DNA of 64,000 bases from Paraspadella gotoi (Eukaryota > Chaetognatha): assembly GCA_051294375.1 (NCBI GenBank), contig CM119265.1:17488018-17552017 (forward strand), read 5' to 3'. The notes under the pieces were generated by a model, which did not search any database, was not told the DNA's origin, and was given only the letters and a program-made list of their open reading frames with translations. The translations under genes and the position numbers were made by a program. The stretch's first letter is position 1; each line of letters opens with the position of its first letter. This document shows, in pieces, positions 1-21,073 of the stretch.

Positions 1-27
1 TTTTTATTCCGCGCTTGGCTCGCGTAG

Positions 28-8970
<8,943 letters not shown>

Positions 8971-10115
8971 CAACTATCCTCTGCTCTCCTCCTCTCCTCC
9001 TCTCCCCTATTACTTTGATATTGAAGAATCAAACCGAGGGCGTTTCGTTGGATGACGAACGCGTGCGCGTCGGCGCGACCACGTAAAAGTTGTTGCACCG
9101 TAGCACCTGCTGCTTAGTTGTACACGCATGGCATTACAGAAGACGCGCCGTCAATACTTTTTTTTTCGCGCTACGTTTTTGAGCTTCTTTGGGAAAGTTT
9201 TCGTGTTTCTGTATAGTTTGGAGTTAGTTTGGTGTCGAAATTTTTTTTTTCCTCTCTTTCTCCTATAGAATCGTCATTAATGAAACTGTGCCACACTTAT
9301 ATTTCTAAGGATATGGGTATTTTAATTCATTATCTTACAAGAAACGCCTTGTCATGAAAAAAGGTTTAGAAAGGGTACCGGTTTATTAATTCAAAGTTTC
9401 TTCGGTGAGAAAAGTTTAACGACCATGATGTTTTATTTCGATCGATCTAACTTATTCGACTTCATTGGGTAGGAAAATGTGATCGTAACTTCTCGAACTT
9501 TGTAGTCAACTTGTCAGATGTAGTCGAAAGTTATACAGACGTAGGTCACATTTTGTTACTTTTCGTCAATTTGTCAATCATTAATATGATTTAAATAGAT
9601 CATGAGTGATAAATTTTCACTCCTATATATCATTACTTTATTTTTTTCACGAGAAAGCCGTTTAAAGCATAGATAAAGCAAAGTCGATTGACACAACGCT
9701 AGATTTAACAATAATTCGTCATACCATAATCCCTGATTTTGGTCTCTTCTCTTTCTCTTCTCTTCTCTTCCTCTTTCTCTCTTTTTGTTCTAACGTTTAA
9801 CCTACTCATTTGGCCCCAATGGATCGGAATATTGGTCATTAATAAAAAAATATTGTACCTGTACTCCCATGTGTAATCTTTAACTAATTCTTAATCTGGT
9901 CACAAGCGATGACTCTCAAAGAATATCGTCATACCAAGTCGAAGTAAGTTATCGCTTTCTTCAGTTTGCCTAATGGATAAGAGCCTGATTAAATCAAATT
10001 GATTGTTTTGAACCTTGAATCAGTTACGTTTGGAGAATTACTAAGGGGTGGTGAGAGATAAAATATTGAAATTTTTGTTTTGTTCATAAATGTGCGTTCC
10101 GCATTTTTCGTCATC
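8971..10115. other. Intergenic region between atos and the four-TM gene
   Basis: Contains the presumed 3' UTR of atos and the promoter of the next gene. A short ATG-led stretch at 9909 ending in a good donor (gtaagtta) could be an alternative first coding exon of the downstream gene, phase-compatible with an acceptor near 10136. The 10-mer tcgtcatacc occurs at about 9717 and 9927, and again near 10843 in the next gene. CT-rich low complexity lies at 9740-9785. Confidence 0.5.
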
Positions 10116-12099
10116 ATGTCTAAGCCTTTTGAAACAAGTCTTGAAATGCGGGCTCGTAGGTAAGTCAAATATTAATGTCATCAGAAGTTTAATGAGATTA
10201 AGAAAAATTCCCATTTTTCATATTCGTAGGTTGCAAGAGCTCGAGGTAGACACCGAGGAGAAATCGGGTAAGAATTAAAATGTAATACTATCAAGTGTGA
10301 TAACATAGTCTAACGTCTCATAATTGTTATGTTTTGAAGAACCTGCGTCCCAGTACGACAAGCGATCCTCTCTGCCTTTTAATCGAAATTCTCTTACCCC
10401 ACGTATTCCGTCCACCCCTACTCCTGCCCCCCCTACCAACTCTGCCAATACTCTTCCGTCGAAACTTGGGTAATCCGCTCAATTATTTTATAATGTATAA
10501 TTTTATTAAAATTATAAGTATAATTAATAGGGACTTATTATATGAGTAAAACCTGTCATTCTACGTATGAAGCAATTTCTAAAAACTGAATTTCGGCAGC
10601 GCCGATAGTCCTCAGACGACTCCGATTTTGAAGAAGCGGTTGGCCCCTCAGCCGCCCCAGATTGAGAAGGAGAGTCTATCGAAGCAACGCACAGCTGAGG
10701 ATCCTTCCATTGATATCGAGGAGAGACCGCAAACAGGGATCCCGCAGCCATCAGTCAGAAATTATCGCCCGGAGGATGTAAGCATCTGAAGGGCGTAACG
10801 AAAGCTTTGAAGGATATATATGTAAATATCGATATTATAAATCGTCATACCTTAATCTTCATACTCATAGCGTGACACGGACTTTCAATTCGACTCTCTC
10901 TCCCGCGCCGGGTCAGAATGGTCGGATGAAACCTGGCGATACACTGATGGCGGTGCCCTTCAGTTTCGTAAAGTCACGTTTAAAGGTATAATCGTCAAGA
11001 GAAAGAAACAGCAATTAGACCTCAAAAGAGAAATTATCATACTTTCACTCGGCAGATTTCCTAAAGAGAGGCTTCCTTGTGCCGACTTGGTACATTGGCA
11101 TTGTGCAAATGACCGTCGGTATTTCTACCGCCATTATCGCAATCGCCGAGATCCTTCTGCCGCAAGGGTCTGACGTTTATGGTAGGTCGGTTATTGTGCC
11201 CATTGTGGCCAAAACAGGTTTCCTCGATTTGTTAGTATTTATTTCTTTCACGTTTCTTTTTCCCCTCATTTTTCGCTTTAATATCCCCTCCTCAGGCAAC
11301 GCAAAGTGGTTCACCCTAAAAACCTACAATATCTTCGGTTTAAACGTCATTTCTTCTTTGACTCTCTTCGTTGCTGGCTGCTATTTGGTTCGAGCGCAGA
11401 TCAAGAACGACCTTCGTGTCGTCAAGTTGTCCGCAGGTGTTGATCCAGGCGCTGGATTAATATAAGGGATGTGATTAGATTTTGGGATTTTAAGAATTTG
11501 ACCGTTCTGACAATCGACTTTAATGAATTCTTCTCTGATGGCCATTTGCCAGGATACGCGGGGCTCAGCATCATTTTGCATCTGTTTGCGCTCATCATGC
11601 GTCTGGTCTTATTGTGGTTGGGTGATATCGCGCCAATAAAAATTGGTGGGTTGCTCCGGTTCAGACCCGAAAATTTGTCGTAAGATTGTTTGAATTGTTT
11701 ACATTATTGATTGATTGATTGGTTTGGTTTGTTCTGATATGTTGATTTGTTCAAAATGATTGGTTTGTTAATCAGTGGACCCGTCTCAGGTATTCCGATG
11801 TTCGTGGCCGGACTTTGCGTGATGATTCTAACCCTGTTTGGATTTTGGTTCTCGTCTCTCGGTTTCGGCGTCTACCTTCTCTTCGTTTTTAATCACGCTC
11901 AGGTCTGGGGAAAAAAAGGAAACAAGATCGCGAAGTCGCGCAAAAATTTATTCGGTGTTAACACGTTAACATTTTAATTTCAAATGATTTTGGTTTTGTT
12001 TCGTTTGCTAAGGAGGTGGAGAGTCTGAACGATTTGGGGAAGGACTTCGGACCTGCGGCGATCGACTTGTTGGATAGATATATGGGCGTCACCAACTGA
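10116..12099 (+). CDS. Four-transmembrane protein, family not recognised
   Basis: Ten exons join with matching phases: 10116-10159, 10230-10267, 10340-10469, 10600-10777, 10871-10985, 11056-11181, 11296-11436, 11553-11645, 11790-11902, 12013-12099 (TGA), giving about 354 residues. The N-terminal half is hydrophilic and Pro/Ser/Thr-rich, like a cytoplasmic tail. The C-terminal half has four hydrophobic helices, each in or near its own exon: around YIGIVQMTVGISTAIIAIAE, FGLNVISSLTLFVAGCYLV, YAGLSIILHLFALIMRLVLL and FVAGLCVMILTLFGFWF. A short polar tail follows. There is no signal peptide. The layout resembles tetraspan membrane proteins in general, but I see no diagnostic motif of tetraspanins, claudins, MARVEL or MS4A. 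The start is uncertain: ATG 10116 gives a plausible N-terminus, but an exon at 9909 is possible. Function unknown. Confidence 0.75.
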
Positions 12100-12205
12100 T
12101 CCAACTGGTTTTGATTTACATTTCGCAGAATTAACTTTTCGGTTTTCACTTCCGTGCTCCAGAATGAAAAAAAATTAGTATACGTTGCTTCTACTAAATT
12201 TGATT

Positions 12206-13175
12206 CGCCTAGGCGTGAAAAAAACGGTTAATTTTAAAAATTATCGGTTAAAATGCTAAAATTTAACCGGTTAACTGTTAAAATCGGTTAATTTTCCAAC
12301 TATCATTATAATGATAAAACTAAGTAACAAAAAATATTTTTTATTTTCAATAAAAATGAATTAAAAAAAAAATCATCAAAGAAAAAATTATAATAACAAA
12401 AAAAAATTATAAAAAAATCAACTAATGTTGGAAATAGAAAAGTGAGTTAAGTGGAATTAACTTTTTATAATTAAAATTGTCTGTTCCAAGTCATTTTAAA
12501 GAGGGACATTTATTAGCTCTTTTTATGTTAGCCTTCTTTAATGAGACAATGAGAGAGAAAGAGAGAAAAAGAGAGGGTGAGAGAGAGAAAAAAAAGAGAG
12601 AATGTTTGATAACATGTTAAGTTCAGATATTAAAAAGAAATTGAAATTCAGTTAGTACAGTAAAATATATTTAGGCAATGTAAATAAGTAAGCAGTAACG
12701 TGATTAAAATTTTAAATACGAAAGTAATAAATAACTAACATTGTTAAATAATAAACATTGAAATAAAATGAAAGTGAAGGTGAAAATAAAATAAAAAGTG
12801 ATTTTTTTTTTAATATGGTAAAATTATAAGAAGAAGAAAGAGCTCTCTTTCTCTTTATCATATATTGTGAAATTTTACAAACCAAATTTGTACTGAAGAA
12901 GGCTAACAACCTTGCCGAAACGTATTTCTTTTAATTAAAATAAATTCATAGTTTGAAATTACAAATTATTTTTTACTTTTAATACTTACATATATAATCT
13001 AAAATAGGGGAGAAAAGTTTTGAGAAATAGTTGAAAGCCTTGAAAAGGAAAACCATAGTACTTGAAATAAATAAAAGTTTAAATTAGTAAATTTTAAAAT
13101 TAACCGGTTAATTTTAACCAAATTAACCGATCGGTTAAAATTATTTTTAATCGGTGATTAAAACGTCTAGATGGG
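12206..13175. mobile_element. Degenerate hAT-like non-autonomous element
   Basis: An about 970-bp AT-rich block is bounded by inverted segments full of aaccggttaa-type motifs: 12208-12300 on the left and 13085-13170 on the right. The outer ends, ctaggcgtg on the left and cgtctag on the right, are roughly inverted. Termini built from repeated ccggttaa are a pattern I associate with some hAT elements. A possible 8-bp target duplication (ttgattcg versus ctgattta) is too degraded to prove it. No transposase frame is present. A GA-rich patch lies at 12545-12600. Confidence 0.45.
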
Positions 13176-14038
13176 TCTGATTTAGCTTTTCATCCGAGTT
13201 TAGTCTCATTGATACATTTACACTATTACATACAAATTTAAAAATAGAATGTAAGAAAATGAAAAAGGGTAAAATCACCAAATGTAAAAAATATCCGATA
13301 ATATTATTAAAGAATAAAGATTGTTCAATTTCTTTTGAAGAATAAATCGTAATTTTGTGCTCAAAAGTGATAACTTGGAGGATTTCAGGCTAATTATTTG
13401 AACATTTTTTTAAACGTCAATAGCTAGCTGTTGGATGTTCATTATTCAGGGTCTTCCAAATGCGCTGCATAAAGTTATTGTCATTTCCGCGCTCATTTTA
13501 CGTAGTATTAGTGCTTAAGTCGATTACTCTACAAAAGAAACTAACAAAAAAGGGAAAAATAAGGAAAATTCAAAGAAAACCGATTGGTTTTTTTCCTCTC
13601 ATTTAATGATAATGATTCTTTTCGGCTCGGAGATCTTCTTTTCGCTCCAAACGGTTAGAACTAGTCGATGAGCCTTTTCGTTTTCAACTCTTCCCCCTTT
13701 GCCATTCTTTTGATGATCACTGCCATGAAAGCAAAGAATGATTTTTCTCCTTACGACGTTATTTATTGCTCACTTAATTTTCTGGCTATTTTATGGGTAA
13801 GTTTCGAAGTGAAATGATATTGAATTGCTTCAGATTATCTCGCCTGGAGTTTTAATCATGATAATTTGAGATTATAATTGATTCATGTTAATTAAGAAGA
13901 CCAATTGTGCTCCGTTGAGACGTTTTGAATATTTTATACTTTAACCCACTAAATAACCCTGCTAGAGGGTCAACTGCTAATTTTAAATTTGTTAAAATTA
14001 TTTTTATTTTTTTTATTTATTTATTTTTTTAATATTTC
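13176..14038. other. Upstream region of the ABHD2-like gene with a possible first exon
   Basis: AT-rich and mostly featureless. At 13725-13796 an ATG-led 24-codon stretch with a hydrophobic end (YCSLNFLAILW) runs straight into a canonical donor (gtaagt at 13797). ABHD2 proteins normally begin with a membrane anchor, so this could be a first exon. I could not find a convincing acceptor in the required phase. Confidence 0.35.
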
Positions 14039-15916
14039 ATGGATGATGACTCTTCTTTTCCTGGGAGCTCCTTCCTAAGCTCCACCTTCGGCCGGTCCTT
14101 TTTTCGTTTCTCCAACAGTTCGTCCGGGAACATCGATGTCTTTCACCCTGAAACGCCAGTCACGAACTTCATCGTCGACCACATGCCCAGACTGCGCCAG
14201 CCCTTCAAGCCGCCCTTATGGGTCCGTAACGGCCATTTGCAGACCTTCGGATTCTGGACGACAAAGTTCAGCAAGGCTGAAGTGGACAGTAGGCGCTACC
14301 GGGTCACGGCTCCGGACGGCGCAACAGTCACCTTTGATGTCTTCGAGCCGTCGCCGGACGAACAATGGGGGATTGGCGTCGACGTTACAGTTTGCCTGGT
14401 GCCGGGTCTCGGCAACTCTGCGGAATCTGGCTACGTCCGATCCTGCGCCAAGTTTCTTCGCAGTTGCGGCTTCCGGGTGGCGGTCCTGAATCACTTGGGT
14501 ACCGTCGCCGAGGTTCCGCTTACCTCGCCCCGGATATTCTGGTTTAATATATTTTATGATTTAACTTTGAATGTATTCACGAAAAACGCATTGTTAGCAC
14601 TCGAGAAAAAATATTCATTAATATATTGATATTTAAAATCCCGTTATCTGCTCATAAGGTCCATTATTATTAGTACTATTTAACACAAAGAATTCTTGCC
14701 TCAGCTATGGAAACACGGAAGAGTACGACTTAATGGTTCGCTGGGTTATCGAGCGCTACTCTGAATCTCTCTTCTTCTCCGTTGGATTTTCGATGGGCGC
14801 TAACATCGTCACCAAGCATTTGGGCGAGCATCACACCGCCAAGCCTTTCCTTGGAGCTCTGAGCGTCGGACAATGGTATGTTCAATTCGATTAGTAGTTT
14901 AAATTCAATTCGATAAAATGTACTGCTCTGCAGAAAGAAAAAATATTAAAAAATAAATATAATTTAAAAAAGGTAAAAAGAACAAAACAATTAACATTCC
15001 GCTGCCCCTACGCTAGTTGGTGAGACACCCCGCGCTCCATTGAAATAAGTTATCCATTTTCTATTCTCTTTTCTCTCTTTTCTTTCTTTATCCCACAGCT
15101 ACGACGCAATCGAGGCATACCGCAACCTCACCCTCCGTCACAAGCCCTACATGTGGGCCATGACGCGAGGAATGAAGAAGTTCCTCAGGGCTCACGAGAT
15201 TCCACTCTTCCTCAGCCCGCGCGCAAGAGACGTCGTCAACGCGAAGAACATCGACGTGGACCAACTCTTCAATGCTAACGATCTTCAGGCTATTGACGAA
15301 AACTACTATCGACGTTTCTGGGGGTTCGCCACGCTAGAGGTTTTCCTTATTCCGAGGAAGAAGAGGAAAAAATTGGCAATAATTGAAGTGAAAACACTTT
15401 TCCATCGCCTCTGAATCAATCCTTCGTTCCACCCGCCGAATTTTTTTTTACGCAGGAGTTTTACACGTCGCAATCGTGTTTCAACTATTTGGCCAACATC
15501 GAGATTCCCATCATGTTTCTCAACGCCCGCGACGATCCGCTAGTGCCGGATCAGCTCATCGATCTCCCTCGCCCGTTCGTCTCCGATTCGGGCTCCGCCA
15601 TCCTCGTCACCACAAAGGTTTTTGTGACTATTTCCGGAGAGAACCCGATTAATTTTTAAGAATTTTACTAGTTTAAATTTCTCATTCCTTTTCGCCGTAA
15701 CAGTACGGGGGTCATCTCGGATACTTCGAAGGAGGTTCCCACACGTGGCTAGAGAAATTCATCGTCGAGTATTGTGATTCGCTGCTTCTTCTGCGACAAG
15801 CGGAGATCGAGGGTGCCGTCGTCACTACGCATGCGCATCGGGACGCTAGCGAAGACGGGAAGGAGAGCGGTTGTGAAGGCCAATCGATCCAAGAAACGAG
15901 CGTATCTTTTGTCTAA
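14039..15916 (+). CDS. ABHD2: Alpha/beta hydrolase, ABHD2 type (monoacylglycerol lipase)
   Basis: Predicted serine hydrolase of the ABHD1/2/3 group; ABHD2 hydrolyses monoacylglycerols such as 2-arachidonoylglycerol and acts on membranes. Five phase-matched exons (14039-14541, 14705-14875, 15099-15339, 15456-15617, 15704-15916, TAA) give 429 residues, close to the family length. ABHD2-specific blocks are visible: PPLWVRNGHLQT, AVLNHLGTVAEVPLTSPRIF, the nucleophile elbow GFSMGAN (Ser about 197), the acid in NARDDPLVP and the catalytic His in YGGHLGYFEGG. The C-terminal tail beyond EYCDSLLLL is charged and not conserved. No N-terminal transmembrane segment follows ATG 14039, unlike vertebrate ABHD2. 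An in-frame TAA lies just upstream, so either this start is real and the protein is soluble, or an anchor exon was missed (see 13725). A polyadenylation signal AATAAA lies about 17 bp after the stop. Confidence 0.92.
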
Positions 15917-16469
15917 ATAGTTAAAAATGTTTAAATAAAAAAATGTTTCCACTTGTTGGTTTCTTGGCCGGGGCGTCTCTTTTCTGTCTGTAGATTTCCC
16001 TTTGTCCGTCCAACCGTTCGCTTTATCATAAATGTTGATGTACTAGTTTGCTTTGACTACGCCGTGGTATGATAAGTAATTTCTGGAGAATGTTTTGAAT
16101 TTTTAATTACGGAGGAATTCAGTTGGGTTAGAAGGGGAAAAATACTAGCTAAGAATTTAAATAAAAAATTAATAAAAAGTATGTGATTGTCAAATGCTTA
16201 AAAAAAACATTCTTAGTAAGAACTAAGTATTATTTTTTGTTTTGGCAGCCAAAGCTACAAAACTGTTTTATTACGAAAAAAGCCGATTAAAAACGAAAGA
16301 ATTGACTGGCGGTATTATGACGCCAGCCATACTTCCGTCAAGCAACAAATGGAAAGGCGCAAAAATACTGTAAAAAATATAATATAAAAATGATGACGAT
16401 AAATACAAACTACTTCTTTCACGTCGACGGCGGGCGATTGTATGGAGCGCTATTCGTTTGGTCGAACTT
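15917..16469. other. 3'-to-3' intergenic region
   Basis: Convergent gap between the ABHD2-like and TXNDC9 genes. AATAAA near 15933 serves the plus-strand gene, and its complement near 16267 could serve the minus-strand gene. Nothing else is recognised. Confidence 0.6.
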
Positions 16470-17455
16470 TCACCAATCGTCTTCGTCGGAACTGTCGTCG
16501 GCGCCGACGCCGCCGCCCCTGATCGTCTTCTTGCCAACATCTCGACCGAACATCGTGAGTGCCGATTTTCCCCTGGGGCGTTCGGCGTTTTCGTCGGCCG
16601 GAGGCGTCGTCAAGTCGCCCGAGTAATCGATGACGCGTTGGGTGGCGATTCGCCACTCCATCATTGATGTTGAGAAGTCGTCGCGGTTTCCGAGGTCCGT
16701 AAATCCCACGATATAGTCGACAGTCTTCGAGTCTCTGCATGAAGGAAAGAAAAAAAGATAATTTGAATGAGAGTGTATGTCAAGTAAAGAACATCCAAAC
16801 TCGTTAAATATAGTAAAAAATTTTTGGTTAGTTAGTTTTTTAGTCTAATTTTCAAAAATCACGGACCTGACAAGACAAACAGTGGGCATGACCTTGATTT
16901 TCAACCTCTCCGTTAAAAAAGGCGCTTTCTCTGCATTGATTTTTATGAATTTCGTTTCCAAGTGTTTTCCCGCCAAAATTGCCAAGTGCTTGTCAACTAT
17001 TTTGCACCTGAAATATTATAAAATACTGATTTAAATAAGAAAATTCCCTAGGAAAGAGATGATTAATTTATTCGTTGTTGACCTAAAAGACGAGTCGATG
17101 TAGAAATGCGCAACGACGTTTTTCGACTTTTTCGTGACTTCGAAAAAATCTTTTTCAGTCGGGACTTCTTCGTATCTTCCATGACCGTTAGCGCGCCAGG
17201 TCTTAGGTAAGGTAAGATAAGATCGGGTATTGGTGAGTAAAGGGTCGATGAAGTTCACCCTTTCTATGCCCCACTCAACCTCACCTCCTTCTGCTCGGCG
17301 GCCTTCTTCATGGCGGTCATTCTCTTTCTCCGCAGCGCTTCCAACTCTTCATCGCCCATGGTTTCCAAAGAGTGGATCTCGGCGTCTACTCGCTCCATTT
17401 CTTGGTCCACGCGTTTTTCTATCATCTTCGTCACTCCCGTCAAGGCTTGCTCCAT
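16470..17455 (-). CDS. TXNDC9: Thioredoxin domain-containing protein 9 (phosducin-like)
   Basis: TXNDC9 is a small cytosolic phosducin-like protein that binds the chaperonin CCT and modulates actin and tubulin folding. Four exons read on the minus strand with matching phase: 17285-17455, 17083-17201, 16867-17007 and 16470-16734 (TGA), 231 residues. Start ATG at 17455 gives the expected N-terminal charged helix (residues 1-57). The thioredoxin fold follows, with [56 protein letters not shown] and [11 protein letters not shown]. The family-typical single Cys replaces the CXXC redox motif, as in other TXNDC9 proteins, so no dithiol oxidoreductase activity is expected. The tail carries KKTIRGG and an acidic end, [10 protein letters not shown] 5' UTR intron is possible. 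The gene is divergent from the channel gene at 18745. Confidence 0.95.
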
Positions 17456-18744
17456 GATTGGACTCGGAATCGGCACAGAAACGAGAAAATAGTGGTTACG
17501 ATTCTTCCGCAATATTACTTCCAGTCGAGGGACAATGAAAATTTTTTCTCGGGGCTAAAGGCGTCGCGTGCCGCGTGTCCTTTCTGATCTGAAGACTCGT
17601 CCGCCTATATTTCTCTAGTTCTTTCGCTCGTCGCCAACGACAAATGACGTCATGTGCTGCGTCGCGGAGCAGACTAAACGCAGTGGGAGCAGCGCTCGAC
17701 GCCGCTGAGGAAAACATGAGCAAAAGTTCTTGGACTTAACTTAATAAACGAATTATAATTAATTATAATTAATTATAAAACTTACTCAATTTACTAATGT
17801 GAGGGATGGCTTTAACTGGACAGAACTTTGAATAATCTTAGATGATCGAGCTGGTCTGAATTATACCTAACATCCTGATGAAAAACTGTATGTATCATTA
17901 GTTGTTTAGGTTACGTTTCATGCCTTACAACAGATCATACCCACATGTTGAAGGTGTAATTAGACTGTCGTGGAGGGTGAAGTAGTTGTTACGTTAGTCA
18001 GATACATTCTAGATAGCTGCTCGAGTCATGAAATGAATGATCATTTGTTTTAATTGGAGTACCATTCATAAAGGCATTCATATGATTTGTAAAGCGAAAT
18101 ACTTTTATTCTAAATAAATTCATCTGGCCTTCTTTTAGGTTTTGAACAAAGAACAGCCGAATTAAGAAATCTTAAAATAATTATTATTAATAATCTCCTC
18201 TCCCTATTAATAGAGAAAGCTGAAAAGAAAGGTAATGAATAATAGATATCGAGCAATGAATTATAAATGCAGGAAAATTTTTTATTTGTCAAAAATAAAA
18301 GTCCGATGATGAATCTTCGTGAAGGTCTCTAAAACAAAACCAATGTCCATTTTTCATGTCGTTTATGCCCATATAATGGTTCGATGTATTCATTTTATGT
18401 TGTTAAATCTAGTTTTAAATGTATCTTCGGTGGTTAACCCCTCGGTCCCCCCTCAGTCCTCACTGAGCAAGTGGAACACCTATTAAAATATCCGAAATCC
18501 TCACGCCGGTGCGGAACCCGCCAATATCTTTCAATTTCGTCATTTCATTGCTTCTTTTGATTCTAAATTGGAATCGATTTTCCCGAGTAAATATTGACAA
18601 TCCGTTCTTTGCATTCGTTTACTAACTCGTTTCCTCCCGATTTCCTTGTTTTCCCTCTGGCTTTTCGCTTTCATCTCATTCCTTTTAATTTTTTTGCCAT
18701 GAATAAGGCCATATAAGTCAAAAGCACAGTGTCACCAGATTGAG
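17456..18744. other. Divergent promoter region of TXNDC9 and the Cys-loop receptor
   Basis: About 1.3 kb between two start codons that point away from each other. The TXNDC9-proximal part (to about 17720) is GC-richer; the remainder is AT-rich. A short tandem attaattata repeat is at 17753-17780. No gene is seen. Confidence 0.55.
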
Positions 18745-21073
18745 ATGTTTCTAAATGTCTTTGTCGTTCTCTTTCTGTTGTCGTCACCGTCATTCTCCTT
18801 AACGACCGACTATCGACCGCCTTTTAACGACCTGCGACCGACAGATAATTCTTTCTTGGATGCGGCGGTCGGCGCGACAACGCGAACGTCGCCTCAACCC
18901 CGTATACACGCCAGCGAGCGATTACGGCGCCCTGGCGACGCCACGGAGAAGTTACGTCGCTTTTTGAAGCGAAACGAGGAAGACGTTTTTCTTACTGGCG
19001 GTGTGGAGGTTGCGTTGACCTTCACTCTGTATCATGTGATAGAATTAAACGAAAAAAGTCAATTTCTCGACACCAACTTTTACGTGTTCCTTGATTGGGT
19101 CGACGAGACTTTGTCATGGCGGCCCGAGGATTTTGACGGCGTCAAATCGGTCATCATGCCGGCCAAATGGACGAGGAAGCCCGACTTGACCATCGTCAAT
19201 CAGTTGGACAAAGGTTTGGATCGTTGTGAAAAGGCTTGATCTTTTATTTGAAATATTTATTATTGGGTTCATAATGAACTTCATATTTAAACTTTGATTA
19301 AAGGTTTTATACTTTATTTTACCGAAAGATTAAAAAAAATCTCTCGGTTTACCATTTACCATTTACCATTACCATTTACCAGTCCACGGCTTTTGGTCCG
19401 ACGACGACGCTCCCACCATGTTATCGAGCGAGGGCCGTGTCTCGTGGGCGCCCACCTTCAAGGGAAGAACCGCCTGCAAGCTCGACGTCGTCTTTTTCCC
19501 CTTCGAAGATCAACAGTGCGAAATCATTTTTTCAACTTGGTTCAGCACCGTCGAGGAAATTCGTTTCAGGCCGTCCAAGGGTCAGTGTGACATAATTTTA
19601 AATAATTTGGACTGGGAGTCAAATATATTGAGAGAGATTAGTCTTTAACAACAACAAAATCACTAATACTTTGAAGGGAGCATAACTATGTACGGGGAGA
19701 AATTCACCGACAATACAAAATGGGAATTGAGCGCCAGTTGCGTCAAGGAGCGAAATCATACCTACCAGACGACGGGAGATTCTTATTCGGAAATTCACGT
19801 TCATCTGTTCATTCGCAGGCGAGAAGGATGATGATCTGACACTATTTTTTTTAAAAACATATTAAAAGTTATTAATGTTTTTGTTCGCTTTCCCCTTTAT
19901 TTCTTATATATACCTCAGAAAGGCGACGTTAGAGGTGTTCAACATTATGCTGCCGGCCTTCCTTATTCTCCTTCAGATCATCGGCGCTTTTTGGCTTCCG
20001 TTGGATTCTCCGGGGAAACCCTCGCTAGGAATGACGGTTTTTCTGGCGGCGACGGTGCAGAGCGCTTCCTTGAACGATCTCACCCCCGCCACCACGCCTT
20101 TTCCCATCGTCGGCGTCTTCCACGCCCTCAACATGGTCGTCGCTACGGCGCAAGTCCTCGCCACCGTTGTGGTTCTCGCCGTCAGGTCCGTTATACCAAT
20201 TTCATTAGTACATCACGGAGGCATTTTTATCAATATTCAAATAACCAAATAACTACATATAGTAATACTGGCGTTCTGTTTCGTTTGTTCTGTTTCGTTT
20301 CATTTCACCTTTTTTGCGCAGATACCAAGGGCATCTAAACACGAAAATGCCGTGGATTTTTGAAAGGTTTCTTAGTCTCTGCTCCGATTCGCTTCTCACT
20401 ACTAAGAAGGCGAGAAACGAAGTGGCTCAGAAGAGGATGAGATTCGATCAGGTGGTCTCTCGTCACTGGCAAACTGATTTGATGGCAGTCTGTCAGTCTG
20501 TTTCATCTTTTATAACTATGGTAAAAATATTAACGATTGATTTTGTGATTATTAAACAGGAAGAAAGAAAGGCAAAGGTGAAAGCGAAAGGCTTTGGATA
20601 TTTGGATCCAGGTAGTTACGAAAAATATTTTTTTGTATTATTACTTAATCATAATTTCTTGCTCTTTTTTCTTATCCTCCCGATCAACTCTTCAGGTGAA
20701 AATGAAATTCGATGGAGGTCACAGGATTTTGGGTGGACTTGGTCCGATAGCGGGGACGGCTTTTCCAGCTTAACCGCTGCCGTTTACGAACAGGTTTTTA
20801 AGCGATAAAACATTTTTTGAAAAACCAAAAACAAAAACAAAAGCGACTTTTCCATCTCCGCAGACGCGATTCAGTCGTCGACGCTGGGAAAAGTCGGATG
20901 AAGCGACGTCTCTCCGGCGCAAGTGGGAGACGTTGGCGATTCGACTCGATCGCCTCTTCTTTTCGGTCATCGTCGTTGTTTATTGCCTCGTCGTCCTCAT
21001 CGTCGTCGTCGAATCTTGTTTCAAGTCTCCCAATCGCAAGAACGTGTGCGGAAAAGAGATCACTAAGTATTGA
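18745..21073 (+). CDS. Cys-loop (pentameric) ligand-gated ion channel subunit
   Basis: Nicotinic-receptor-like subunit. Eight exons with matching phase: 18745-19213, 19383-19580, 19677-19818, 19919-20185, 20322-20451, 20560-20611, 20696-20793, 20864-21073 (TGA), 521 residues. Order: signal peptide (about 1-18), extracellular ligand-binding domain with the loop motif KWTRKPDLTIVN, the Cys-loop C188 to C202 with 13 residues between (centre FFPFEDQQ), M1 (about 277-298), M2 (KPSLGMTVFLAATV), M3 (about 336-358), a cytoplasmic loop and M4 (483-501). The vicinal Cys pair of alpha nicotinic subunits is absent. The M1-M2 linker reads SPGKPSLG, one residue shorter than the nicotinic SGEKVSLG and without the Glu at -1', so cation selectivity should not be assumed. 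Leu at 9' is kept. Intron 3 appears to be GC-AG. Intron 1 ends in tandem accattt repeats. The M4 exon forms one arm of a long inverted repeat. Confidence 0.92.
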
